In this document: in pieces, positions 23,405 through 29,838 of the stretch
Numbering within the stretch: position 1 is the first letter of the stretch
How the letters are laid out: each line of letters begins with the position of its first letter
Virus record (IMG/VR): IMGVR_UViG_3300023174_000268
Location: 1-46,199 of that record
DNA length: 46,199 bases
Direction: 5' to 3' (one strand)
From: a virus
The notes under the pieces: model-generated
Database searches by the model: none
The model's input: only the letters and a program-made list of their open reading frames with translations
What the model was told of the DNA's origin: nothing
Program-made: the position numbers and the translations under genes

Positions 23405-23426
23405 TGTCGGACCTATCCGCTATAAT
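23405..23426 (+). promoter_or_regulatory. TGTCGG-N10-TATAAT promoter overlapping an upstream ATG
   Basis: The promoter begins one base after the ATG at 23404. Seven bases after TATAAT comes ATG 23434, so transcripts from it would start at or near that codon. Confidence 0.7.
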
Positions 23427-23433
23427 TGCCCCT

Positions 23434-24153
23434 ATGAAATTAAAACGTTCTAATGATAGAAAGGTGGCTAACCTTGTCACAAAAAATGGAAAACAAGCAG
23501 CAATTGCTAACACGTTCGGATTACCCGCAGGAAAAGATTTTTCATGTCCTGGTGCAACGTCTATCTGCGAGACTGTTTGCTATGCAGGCAAATTGGAAAA
23601 ACTATACAAGGCAGTAAAGGCTAATCTTTTGCACAACTGGGAATTGTTACGCAATGCAGACAATGACACAATGGTGAGATTATTGGATGAAATGATCGTT
23701 GATTTTGTTTCTGATTGTAATAAGAAGAATGCGCCTAAGTTATTCCGTATCCACTGGGACGGAGATTTTTTCAATGATACTTATACCTATGCCTGGAAGA
23801 CCGTTATCGAAAATCATTCCGATATTCAATTCTGGGTTTACACCCGTGTAAAGTCTGCAGCGCTTATTCTAAAGGATGTATCTAATCTATCTCTTTACTA
23901 TTCCACCGACGATGAGAATAAAGAAATCGGTCACGAATTAAAAGTAAACGAAGGTATTCGCCTTGCATACTTAGGAAAAACATTTGCCGTAACCGAAAGT
24001 ACAATGAAAGAATTAACGGGCAAGCCTGGGGCTAAGTGTCCTGAGAATATGAAATCTATTCCGTTAATATCAAGTTCAGGTAGTGCATGCGTGTCATGTG
24101 GATTATGTGTTTACGGTAAAGCAGATATTAGATTTTCTGCGAGTAAAAAATAA
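23434..24153 (+). CDS. GP88-family protein (about 239 aa)
   Basis: The middle and ends match the actinobacterial phage family called GP88: AIANTFGLPAGKDFSCPGAT, then ICETVCYAGKLEK, LFRIHWDGDFFN, FWVYTRVKS, and CVSCGLCVYGK. The cysteine-rich start and the HWDGDF/YTR core recall a metal-cluster TIM barrel related to DUF5131 proteins. The catalytic role is unknown to me; radical-SAM-like chemistry is sometimes suggested for such folds. I prefer ATG 23434 (leaderless); ATG 23404, coupled to the upstream stop, adds ten residues encoding the promoter. Confidence 0.8.
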   Translation: MKLKRSNDRKVANLVTKNGKQAAIANTFGLPAGKDFSCPGATSICETVCYAGKLEKLYKAVKANLLHNWELLRNADNDTMVRLLDEMIVDFVSDCNKKNAPKLFRIHWDGDFFNDTYTYAWKTVIENHSDIQFWVYTRVKSAALILKDVSNLSLYYSTDDENKEIGHELKVNEGIRLAYLGKTFAVTESTMKELTGKPGAKCPENMKSIPLISSSGSACVSCGLCVYGKADIRFSASKK

Positions 24154-24275
24154 TGGCGGACCTAAAATTTTATAATTCGCTAATGCTTTTAATTACTGGT
24201 GATGAATCTGAAAAAAAAGCTGCTAAAGAATATTTAGCGGAGGTAGACCCCGACATATGGGGCCAGGAGGAGTAA
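24153..24275 (+). CDS. Small helical acidic protein (40 aa)
   Basis: MADLKFYNSLMLLITGDESE, then KKAAKEYLAEVDPDIWG. Coupled to GP88 by TAATG. No family recognised; it may be an accessory of the GP88 protein by position. Confidence 0.5.
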   Translation: MADLKFYNSLMLLITGDESEKKAAKEYLAEVDPDIWGQEE

Positions 24276-24277
24276 AA

Positions 24278-24341
24278 GGCCCGCAGTACTACGGGGTCGG
24301 GCGTGTCGTTACGGGTGTGACCGAAATCACCCTGAAAACTG
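24278..24341. repeat. Intergenic cassette copy c with CRP-like site
   Basis: GCCCGCAGTACTACGGGG stem, TCGGGCGTGTCG, TTACG, 16 bp, CCCTGAAAA. TGTGA-CCGAAA-TCACC (24316-24331) is within one base of the CRP/GlxR consensus. The first half is nearly identical to copy b. Confidence 0.7.
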
Positions 24342-24358
24342 GGGCGGGTTGCCTAAAA

Positions 24359-24380
24359 TGTCGGTGGCATACGCTATAAT
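24359..24380 (+). promoter_or_regulatory. TGTCGG-N10-TATAAT promoter
   Basis: TGTCGGTGG-N7-TATAAT, then CAACGAAAGG before the next ATG. Confidence 0.75.
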
Positions 24381-24409
24381 TGCAACTATCCAACAACGAA
24401 AGGCTATAA

Positions 24410-24616
24410 ATGAAAATAGTAAAACACTCTTTACAATTCATAACTGAATTAGATGAAACTAATCCAACTGCACAACAATTACTTGCGCTACCTGAGACAA
24501 TGCAAATTGCTATGCTAGAAGGTATGCTAAAGTCTTTAATTGCGCCTGCATTAAAACCAATTATAGATGAGTGCAACGCAGGCAATTCTTTTGCAACACT
24601 AAAGGTCGTTCTCTAA
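24410..24616 (+). CDS. Unknown helical protein (68 aa)
   Basis: Mostly helical (AQQLLALPETMQIAMLEGML, then KSLIAPALKPIIDE). ATG after AACGAAAGG. The next gene begins at its stop (TAATG). No family recognised. Confidence 0.55.
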   Translation: MKIVKHSLQFITELDETNPTAQQLLALPETMQIAMLEGMLKSLIAPALKPIIDECNAGNSFATLKVVL

Positions 24617-24891
24617 TGTTATCAACTGCCCTCGGTATCCTTGACGCAACCAAAGACAGTATTTTTGATGAGGAAATTATGGGGTTAGCAGGCGAACTCC
24701 ATGAACGCAGAAATGAGCTATCAGATGAAACTTTTGCTAAGTATTTATTTATGTATTCCACAGCCCTATCTAGCAAAGTAGCAGACCTTGTAACTAAGGT
24801 ATGTTTAACTAAAGAGGAAATGTCAGACCTATGCGCTACAATAGATGAAATGGACAACCTATCAGAAACTATACTAGAGGAGAATAACTAA
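24616..24891 (+). CDS. Unknown helical acidic protein (91 aa)
   Basis: Helical and acidic; no cysteine except two C-terminal ones (KVCLTKEEMSDLCATIDEM). The start at 24616 is coupled to the previous stop. It is followed directly by the next gene. Function unknown. Confidence 0.6.
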   Translation: MLSTALGILDATKDSIFDEEIMGLAGELHERRNELSDETFAKYLFMYSTALSSKVADLVTKVCLTKEEMSDLCATIDEMDNLSETILEENN

Positions 24892-25161
24892 ATGGGAAGT
24901 ATAACAGCACTAGGTATTCAAGATAGCGTGTTAGATTTAGAAACACAATTAGCCTATCACTTACAGGGTAATCATTACCCACCCGTTCCACTTTCTATGG
25001 TGCAACCTTGCATAGATGCTATTGACGCATACTATGATGAGGATTTTGATCGACAGATAAAGATGCCTGAAGGCGTATCGTATAAAGGATTAGATACAGC
25101 ACCCGCCTCCGCAATTATTGACCAACACCACCTAGAGTTTTGGCTACCTGAGTGTGATTAA
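24892..25161 (+). CDS. Conserved actinophage-type protein (89 aa)
   Basis: PPVPLSMVQPCIDAIDAYYD, then the end HHLEFWLPECD. This PPVPxxMVxPCIxAIDA pattern recurs in actinobacterial phage small genes of unknown function. Its last codons contain the start of a perfect CRP-type palindrome. Confidence 0.6.
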   Translation: MGSITALGIQDSVLDLETQLAYHLQGNHYPPVPLSMVQPCIDAIDAYYDEDFDRQIKMPEGVSYKGLDTAPASAIIDQHHLEFWLPECD

Positions 25162-25168
25162 CCTCACA
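25153..25168. promoter_or_regulatory. CRP/GlxR-type palindrome TGTGA-N6-TCACA
   Basis: GTGTGA-TTAACC-TCACAC is a perfect 6-bp-arm palindrome and an exact consensus match. It overlaps a stop codon and lies 28 bp before a TGTCGG promoter. Confidence 0.6.
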
Positions 25169-25196
25169 CGACACTCCCCTCAGAAATGAAGGGAAA

Positions 25197-25218
25197 TGTC
25201 GGTGGTATCCACTATAAT
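25197..25218 (+). promoter_or_regulatory. TGTCGG-N10-TATAAT promoter
   Basis: TGTCGGTGG-N7-TATAAT, leader AAACGAAAGG. Confidence 0.75.
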
Positions 25219-25247
25219 ACTACTAACAAACAAACGAAAGGAAACAA

Positions 25248-25406
25248 ATGACCAACTCAACACTAGAGGTAGGCACGACCTACACAACAACTCAAAGCGG
25301 TATCACAGGAATAATCAAGTCGGTAGATACTCTGCCTAACGGCACAAGTCGTATCCTGCTTGATGTAGAAGGCAAAGACCGCTGGACAAGCGCAACTGCT
25401 AACTAA
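25248..25406 (+). CDS. SH3-like small beta-barrel protein, paralogue 2 (52 aa)
   Basis: LEVGTTYTTTQSGITGIIKS, then SRILLDVEGKDRWTSATAN. The G-x-T/F-x-TT-xSGxTGxI motif is shared with the gene at 25972 and loosely with 21999. Likely a small five-strand barrel. Function unknown. Confidence 0.6.
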   Translation: MTNSTLEVGTTYTTTQSGITGIIKSVDTLPNGTSRILLDVEGKDRWTSATAN

Positions 25407-25412
25407 ATAAAC

Positions 25413-25454
25413 ATATAGCAGGGGCTACTGCTTGTCGGTAGTCCCTGCTATACT
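25413..25454 (+). promoter_or_regulatory. 14-bp inverted repeat overlapping a TGTCGG-N10-TATACT promoter
   Basis: ATAGCAGGGGCTAC (25413-25426) and GTAGTCCCTGCTAT (25436-25449) form a 14-bp stem with one G-U. The promoter (TGTCGG 25433-25438, TATACT 25449-25454) lies in the loop and right arm. The structure could terminate the upstream RNA or be an operator in DNA. CAACGAAAGG follows. Confidence 0.65.
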
Positions 25455-25481
25455 AATCAACCAACCAACGAAAGGAAACAA

Positions 25482-25907
25482 ATGGCAACAAGAGGTAAAG
25501 CAATACAAGTAAAAATCCCTACTGCTAAGGTTATCAAAGCCTTAGAAACAAGATTAGCCAAACTAGAGGCTGATTACACAAAGCAAGACGAAAACGAAGC
25601 CAAATACCAAAAGGCTTTAGAGAAGTGGCGTAAGGAAATTGGCAAGTGGGCTATTGCTAATTTTACTAAATCAGAAAACCTACGCACCAACTATCGCAAC
25701 TGGAATAAAACTCTCAATGTTGATTTTGATATAATTATTGACGAGAAAGATTTTCCTGCTGAACCAACTAAGGACTACGAACAACTACATCAGCACTCTT
25801 ATCGTGAGATGAAAGATGAGATGGAAAATGCTATTCGTATTCTTAAAATGACCGATGAGGAAACTGTAAATGCTTCCACATACAACGCTATTGCTCGTTA
25901 TCTCTAA
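25482..25907 (+). CDS. Coiled-coil protein (141 aa)
   Basis: Begins with a basic region and a long charged helix (VIKALETRLAKLEADYTKQD, then KYQKALEKWRKEI), followed by an acidic, helical end. No cysteine or membrane segment. It resembles a conserved actinobacterial phage protein of unknown role. The gene has its own TGTCGG promoter and is followed by a pseudoknot. Confidence 0.6.
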   Translation: MATRGKAIQVKIPTAKVIKALETRLAKLEADYTKQDENEAKYQKALEKWRKEIGKWAIANFTKSENLRTNYRNWNKTLNVDFDIIIDEKDFPAEPTKDYEQLHQHSYREMKDEMENAIRILKMTDEETVNASTYNAIARYL

Positions 25908-25913
25908 ATAACA

Positions 25914-25946
25914 AGCAACAACCTGAGCATGTTGCTAAACTGCTCA
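25914..25946 (+). ncRNA. Candidate H-type pseudoknot before the 25972 gene
   Basis: Stem 1 is AGCAACA/TGTTGCT (25914-25920 and 25930-25936). Stem 2 is TGAGCA/TGCTCA (25924-25929 and 25941-25946). Loop 1 is ACC, the stems meet without a gap, and the stem-1-crossing loop is about four nucleotides (AAAC). The geometry fits a compact H-type pseudoknot. It lies 15 nt before the AACGAAAGG leader, so it could control translation or protect an mRNA end. Confidence 0.55.
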
Positions 25947-25971
25947 ACCACCTACTAACGAAAGGAATAAA

Positions 25972-26154
25972 ATGTCACCAATACTAGATACTGCTAAAGG
26001 TAGATTTTATCGTTTAGGCGATACTTTCACCACAGGCAAAAGCGGTGTTACTGGTGCTATTAGCGAAATCATCTCTATCCGTCCTAATCTAACTAAACTA
26101 AGATTAGATACAGGTAGCGGTATCCGTTACGCTATGGTTAAAATCGGTAAATAG
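25972..26154 (+). CDS. SH3-like small beta-barrel protein, paralogue 3 (60 aa)
   Basis: YRLGDTFTTGKSGVTGAISE, then KLRLDTGSGIRYAMVKIG. Closely resembles the 52-residue gene in the SGVTG motif and the 67-residue gene in its VKxG ending. Has an AACGAAAGG leader and an upstream pseudoknot. Confidence 0.6.
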   Translation: MSPILDTAKGRFYRLGDTFTTGKSGVTGAISEIISIRPNLTKLRLDTGSGIRYAMVKIGK

Positions 26155-26158
26155 TTTT

Positions 26159-26187
26159 ATGGGGGCTAGACAAAACCTAGCCCCCTA
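26159..26187 (+). terminator. Strong hairpin between two small genes
   Basis: GGGGGCTAG-ACAAAAC-CTAGCCCCC forms a 9-bp perfect stem with further pairing outside. No U tract follows; TTAAAAT with TG before it may be a promoter for the next gene. Confidence 0.55.
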
Positions 26188-26223
26188 TGTTAAAATAGTA
26201 ATCCCTACTAACAAAGGAACAAA

Positions 26224-26466
26224 ATGAAAAATCGTTATCGTGTAGAAATATATGACGAAAACAAAGCAAATGATTTAACTATCTACTCTGAGCAGGGTGT
26301 TGATAAGGAATACTTAACTGAATTAGTATTTTCTAATCTCCGCCGTTTTAACGGAACAATTCGTGCTTATGTTTATGACAATTTAAAGAAAAAGAAAACT
26401 ACGGCGCTACTGCTGCCGACAGAATTTATTCCTAAGAAAACAAAATTAACTAAACTCCTTGGCTAA
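26224..26466 (+). CDS. Unknown small protein (80 aa)
   Basis: Beta-rich start (NRYRVEIYDENKANDLTIYS), basic end with KKKKTT and KKTKLTK. ACAAAGGAACAAA precedes the ATG. Probably a compact alpha/beta protein with a basic tail. No family recognised. Confidence 0.55.
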   Translation: MKNRYRVEIYDENKANDLTIYSEQGVDKEYLTELVFSNLRRFNGTIRAYVYDNLKKKKTTALLLPTEFIPKKTKLTKLLG

Positions 26467-26500
26467 AAAGTTGCAGCGATCTTCTCTTTTGCTGCAGCTG

Positions 26501-26577
26501 GCCCGCAGAGCTGCGGGGTTATCCACAGGTTTAAGAGAGTTATTCACAATCCCTGGAAATCTGTGAGAATGATCACA
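26501..26577. repeat. Intergenic cassette copy e: palindromic stem, two DnaA boxes, CRP site
   Basis: CCCGCAG-AG-CTGCGGG is a perfect palindrome. Then TTATCCACA (26519-26527) and TTATTCACA (26540-26548) match the DnaA-box consensus in the same orientation, 12 bp apart. CCCTGGAAATCTG follows, and TGTGA-GAATGA-TCACA (26562-26577) matches the CRP consensus exactly. The outer TTACG is degenerate (TTAAG), and the spacing is 15 rather than 16. Confidence 0.7.
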
Positions 26578-26615
26578 TCGCCCAATTCGGACATATTATA
26601 ACTAATCCTAGACAA

Positions 26616-26637
26616 TGTCAGTGGCAGATGTTATAAT
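26616..26637 (+). promoter_or_regulatory. TGTCAG-N10-TATAAT promoter
   Basis: TGTCAGTGG, extended -10 (TGT), TATAAT, then AAACGAAAGG before the DUF932 gene. Confidence 0.8.
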
Positions 26638-26667
26638 AAATCTAACAACAAACGAAAGGAAATAAAA

Positions 26668-27675
26668 ATGGCTCATAATCTAGAAATGGAAAATGGCGAA
26701 GTTGCATTTGCGCTTCGTGGTGCTCCTGCTTGGCACAATCTTGCCAATCGTATCTTTACTCAAGATGAGGAAGTTACAACACAATCAATGCTTGAAGAAG
26801 CAAAGTTGTCTAATTGGAATGTTCGCCTATCTCCAATTACTGAATATATCCCAGAAACATTTAACGATGTATCTGAGGCTTCTCTAGTCTTACGCACAAA
26901 TCCATTCAATGGCGGAACCGATGTTCTTGCTACTGTTGGAAAGCGTTACAAGCCAGTTCAGAATGAAGAACTGTTTGCATTCGCTGATGCAATTCACGAT
27001 GCAAATTCCGATTGTCGTTGGGAATCTGCTGGCTCATTAAAAAAGGGCAAAGTAGTATTTGGAACTGTAGATATTCCACGCACAATGGTATTAGACCCAC
27101 AAGGCGCTAATGACCAAACAAAACTATACTTAATTGTATGGACTTCACACGATGGTTCTGTTGCCGTTCAAGCAGCCGTTACTCCTGTTCGTGTTGTATG
27201 CCAAAACACTCTTAATCTTGCGATGAAGAATGCTAAGCAATCATTCAAGATTCGTCACACACAATCTGTTGAAGGTCGCATTCAGGTTGCTCGTGAAACT
27301 CTTGGGCTTGCTCTAGGTTACTTTGATGAATTTGAAATTGAGGCTAAGGCTTTATTTGCTCAGGCAATTACTGATGCTGAATTTTCTAAACTTATCAAAA
27401 CAATTTACCCAAAGCCTGCCGATGATGCTTCAAAGGTTGCGCTAACTAAATGGGAGAATAAGGTTGTGCTAATTGATGACCTATATCATAACTCTCCAAC
27501 TAACGCTAATGTCAAGGGAACTAAGTGGGGTGCGTTCAATGCACTAACTGAGCGCCTTGATTATTTCCGTTCAGGTCGTGGCAATTCCGAAACACTTATG
27601 GCTGGTGCTTCAGGATTTGACCCAATCCTTACTGCTGAGAAAAATAAACTTCTCAAGTTAGTAAAAGCATTCTAA
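26668..27675 (+). CDS. DUF932 / phage-plasmid-like protein (335 aa)
   Basis: The start FALRGAPAWHNLANRIFTQD and the LGYFDEFEIEAKALF, NTLNLAMKNA and RVVCQNTL segments are characteristic of DUF932 proteins, found in many phages and plasmids. The domain spans nearly the whole length. The molecular role is unknown; proposed functions in DNA metabolism or defence are not established. It is the longest gene of the small-gene block and is flanked by a strong TGTCAG promoter and a terminator, so it is a single-gene unit. Confidence 0.85.
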   Translation: MAHNLEMENGEVAFALRGAPAWHNLANRIFTQDEEVTTQSMLEEAKLSNWNVRLSPITEYIPETFNDVSEASLVLRTNPFNGGTDVLATVGKRYKPVQNEELFAFADAIHDANSDCRWESAGSLKKGKVVFGTVDIPRTMVLDPQGANDQTKLYLIVWTSHDGSVAVQAAVTPVRVVCQNTLNLAMKNAKQSFKIRHTQSVEGRIQVARETLGLALGYFDEFEIEAKALFAQAITDAEFSKLIKTIYPKPADDASKVALTKWENKVVLIDDLYHNSPTNANVKGTKWGAFNALTERLDYFRSGRGNSETLMAGASGFDPILTAEKNKLLKLVKAF

Positions 27676-27688
27676 ATAAATGCTAACT

Positions 27689-27720
27689 AACGGGGGGGGA
27701 TAAAATCTCCCCCGTTTTTT
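27689..27720 (+). terminator. Intrinsic terminator after the DUF932 gene
   Basis: AACGGGGGG and CTCCCCCGTT form a stem around an AT loop and are followed by TTTTTT. Confidence 0.9.
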
Positions 27721-27724
27721 ATTT

Positions 27725-27797
27725 GGTTCGTTAGCTTAGCGGTTAAAGCGCTACCCTGTCACGGTAGAGATCGTGGGTTCAAATCCCATACGAATCG
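27725..27797 (+). tRNA. tRNA-Asp (GTC)
   Basis: Acceptor GGTTCGT/ACGAATC (one G-U), D arm GCTTA..AAGC, anticodon arm CTACC-CTGTCAC-GGTAG, T arm GTGGG-TTCAAAT-CCCAT. No encoded CCA. It follows the terminator directly and must be transcribed through it or from its own promoter. Confidence 0.93.
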
Positions 27798-27814
27798 CAT
27801 CTCAAGATATGAGA

Positions 27815-27878
27815 CGCCCGCAGACCTGAAGGCGAAATGTCCGTTTTACGGCTTTTATAAAAAAACCCCTGAAATCTA
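27815..27878. repeat. Intergenic cassette copy f
   Basis: CGCCCGCAGACCTGAAGGCG stem, TTTTACG, 16 bp, CCCTGAAATCTA. The internal CRP-like motif is lost. The promoter begins 8 bp later. Confidence 0.65.
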
Positions 27879-27885
27879 TTGTATA

Positions 27886-27907
27886 TGTCAGTGGGGACCG
27901 CTATAAT
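27886..27907 (+). promoter_or_regulatory. TGTCAG-N10-TATAAT promoter, leaderless
   Basis: TATAAT is followed by AGCGAC and ATG 27914, so the transcript probably starts on the ATG. Confidence 0.75.
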
Positions 27908-27913
27908 AGCGAC

Positions 27914-28549
27914 ATGTTCAAATCATATTGGTATGTATGTACATCTTGCGATGCATCTATTGAGATCGTATCTAAGGGGATACATTTTCAGGACCCGTCC
28001 TGTAATTGTTCAGACCCAGCAGTTGTATGGTGTCAGACCAGTGTGGTAGAATCAACCCCTAACCAAGCGAAAGAGGATAAAATGGAAGATACAAACTACG
28101 GCGCTACAGTAACACCTGTAGTACCTGAATCATATAACGCTAATCTATTGGTGACTTATAAAGTTATCCGTGGATATTCGGATGCAGAATATACTACAGA
28201 CAAAGTTTCTAGTATAGAGTGGGACCTGCATAATGGACGTGAATATAATAAAAGAGTTACTGAACTTAATAACAAGATAGACACAGTTAAAGAAATTATT
28301 TCTGAAGCATATCCTGATTCAGAAGACCAAGATACACTCCGTGCAATTGCTGAGGCTCTTGATATTGAGTTGACTAGAACAGTTGAATTTACTGCAACTG
28401 TTGAAGTTACTGGAACTGTTGATATAGACCTACTTGCTAACTATGGCACAGATGTAGAATCAGAAGTTACAGAAAATCTTTATGTTGAAACACAAAGCGG
28501 AAACATTCAGGTTGATGAGCAATATGTAACTAATGTAAGAGAGTGCTAA
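27914..28549 (+). CDS. Two-start protein: zinc-knuckle long form (211 aa) and internal short form
   Basis: The long form starts leaderless at 27914 with CTSCDASIEIVSK, then PSCNCSDP, a four-cysteine zinc knuckle (residues about 9-35). A second promoter (28031-28052) with its own GCGAAAGAGG leader lies inside, and the in-frame ATG 28082 gives a 155-residue form with a charged helical middle and a beta-rich Thr/Glu end (TVEFTATVEVTGTVDI). Both reach the same stop. The zinc part may be a separate gene whose stop was lost, or a true long isoform. Function unknown. Confidence 0.6.
   Translation: MFKSYWYVCTSCDASIEIVSKGIHFQDPSCNCSDPAVVWCQTSVVESTPNQAKEDKMEDTNYGATVTPVVPESYNANLLVTYKVIRGYSDAEYTTDKVSSIEWDLHNGREYNKRVTELNNKIDTVKEIISEAYPDSEDQDTLRAIAEALDIELTRTVEFTATVEVTGTVDIDLLANYGTDVESEVTENLYVETQSGNIQVDEQYVTNVREC
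28031..28052 (+). promoter_or_regulatory. Intragenic TGTCAG-N10-TAGAAT promoter
   Basis: Inside the long form of the 27914 gene. Extended -10 (TGG). AAGCGAAAGAGG precedes the internal ATG 28082. Confidence 0.65.
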
Positions 28550-28752
28550 TGTATTTTGAGTTGACTGCTCCCGATAGGCTATCTTTAGAGATGGCTTATT
28601 GGGATGCACAAATTACTGGACTTGATCCTGAGTTCATGCCACCGTTGACATTCAATGTTGGAACTGGTAGTATTGAGAAAGTAAGTCGCATTCGTGACAA
28701 GTATAATTTAAAAGAATCATACTGGTCAGACAAAGAATCAACAGGATACTAG
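28549..28752 (+). CDS. Unknown small protein (67 aa)
   Basis: Coupled to the previous stop by TAATG. MYFELTAPDRLSLEMAYWDA, then KVSRIRDKYNLKESYWSD. Predicted alpha/beta. No family recognised. Confidence 0.55.
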   Translation: MYFELTAPDRLSLEMAYWDAQITGLDPEFMPPLTFNVGTGSIEKVSRIRDKYNLKESYWSDKESTGY

Positions 28753-28760
28753 GAGATAAA

Positions 28761-28919
28761 ATGGATTACAAAGACGGGTTTGAAGATGGTGTTAAATTTG
28801 CACGAGAAGTTATTATACTTAACTTAAGATCTTGGGCAGAGACAACAGCAGATGACGGACAGGTAATGGACGACATCGCTGACCGCCTAGAATTTGGAAC
28901 TGTTGACTATGACCTCTGA
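28761..28919 (+). CDS. Acidic helical miniprotein (52 aa)
   Basis: AGGAG lies upstream of the ATG. DYKDGFEDGVKFAREVIILN, then DDIADRLEFG. The DGFxDGxxFAREV pattern is common in small proteins of aquatic phages. It overlaps the next start by 11 bp. Confidence 0.55.
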   Translation: MDYKDGFEDGVKFAREVIILNLRSWAETTADDGQVMDDIADRLEFGTVDYDL

Positions 28920-29118
28920 GGATCTAAATCTAATCTATTATTGTGATGCTTGCAGCGTAGCTCGTGCTTCACATCTGATTAAACTATTAGATGGTGACTT
29001 AGCTTTCTGTGGACACCATTATAATAAATATAAAGAGGCCCTTGACAAAAAGGCCTACGAAGTGATAGAATTAAATAAAACGGAAGAAGCAATACCTATA
29101 CTAGAAAAGGCGGAATAA
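28909..29118 (+). CDS. DUF7455-like zinc-binding protein (69 aa)
   Basis: YYCDACSVARASHLIKLLDG, then DLAFCGHHYNKY. The CxxC..CGHH pattern matches small zinc-binding proteins (DUF7455 type) found in actinobacteria and their phages, where they are candidates for RNA-polymerase or nucleic-acid binding. The latter is inference. Confidence 0.65.
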   Translation: MTSEDLNLIYYCDACSVARASHLIKLLDGDLAFCGHHYNKYKEALDKKAYEVIELNKTEEAIPILEKAE

Positions 29119-29119
29119 A

Positions 29120-29524
29120 ATGGGAGACAGAGCAAACTTCGGATTCGTTCAACCGAACGGACACACAATTGTATTATACGGACATTGGGCAGGCCATAAC
29201 ATGCTAGCAAATCTAGCAGAGGCCGTCTTTAAAGCACGTCCACGCTGGAATGACCCTTCATATGCAACACGTATCGCAATCAGTCAAATGGTTGCAGATG
29301 ACTGGAATTCAGAAACAGGATGGGGACTTAGTGTAAATCAGATTAATGATAACGAGCACAAGATTGCTATCGTTGATTTCAAGCAGCAGACATTTAGTCT
29401 TCACGAAGAGGCGCCACACAATGACTTGGACAACAAGGTTCGAGGGATGAGCAATGACGCAATCTTTACTATGGACCTAAGCAACTTTGTTGAGAAGTAT
29501 GCGGACGCCGTAGTATCAGTTTAG
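29120..29524 (+). CDS. Conserved phage protein (134 aa)
   Basis: MGDRANFGFVQPNGHTIVLY, then GHWAGHNMLANLAEAVFKAR. The MGDRANxxF..ILYxHWxG pattern is widespread in phages of diverse bacteria. It forms a small alpha/beta fold of unknown role. It is the last gene before a structured trailer and terminator. Confidence 0.7.
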   Translation: MGDRANFGFVQPNGHTIVLYGHWAGHNMLANLAEAVFKARPRWNDPSYATRIAISQMVADDWNSETGWGLSVNQINDNEHKIAIVDFKQQTFSLHEEAPHNDLDNKVRGMSNDAIFTMDLSNFVEKYADAVVSV

Positions 29525-29645
29525 TTTAAAGGTGCCCCTATAGTCTACGGGCCAGGGGTTAAATAAAGCGTTGGTCTTTACTTTCGTTGGTTACCGACTG
29601 CAGCCCTCTTAAGATCCCCTGGAAGCTAACACCAGGGGATTTTTT
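29525..29645 (+). ncRNA. Structured trailer RNA with terminator
   Basis: CCCCT (29535-29539) can pair with AGGGG (29554-29558); CGTTGGT pairs with ACCGAC around a U-rich loop; ATCCCCTGG (29614-29622) pairs with CCAGGGGAT (29632-29640), then six T. The first CCAGGGG could instead pair with CCCCTGG and break the terminator. It may be a simple 3' end, a small processed RNA, or an attenuator. Confidence 0.5.
29614..29645 (+). terminator. Intrinsic terminator
   Basis: Nine-base-pair stem ATCCCCTGG/CCAGGGGAT with TTTTTT. Confidence 0.9.
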
Positions 29646-29648
29646 GAT

Positions 29649-29710
29649 GGCCCGCAACAGCTGAGGGGAATAATTTCTATTTACGGGTAACATATATAAA
29701 TCCTGGAAAT
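29649..29710. repeat. Intergenic cassette copy g (degenerate)
   Basis: GGCCCGCAACAGCTGAGGGG, TTACG, 16 bp, CCTGGAAAT. The next 80 bp contain GTGTGAATCACAC, a palindrome with CRP half-sites one base apart. Confidence 0.55.
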
Positions 29711-29789
29711 TGGACATATTAGACATATATCTATTTAATCATAACATATGGGCAATGTGGTGTGAATCACACGATATAGCATAGACAAA

Positions 29790-29811
29790 TGTCAGTGGTC
29801 CATTATATAAT
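29790..29811 (+). promoter_or_regulatory. TGTCAG-N10-TATAAT promoter
   Basis: TGTCAGTGG, then TATAAT, leader CAACGAAAGG, before the Api92-like gene. Confidence 0.75.
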
Positions 29812-29838
29812 TAGAACATATCAACGAAAGGATATCAA

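Noticed and set aside
26159-26190. TGTCRG promoter before the 26224 gene
   Set aside because: Only TAAAAT with TG is present; the position of TGTCRG holds ACCTAG inside a hairpin.
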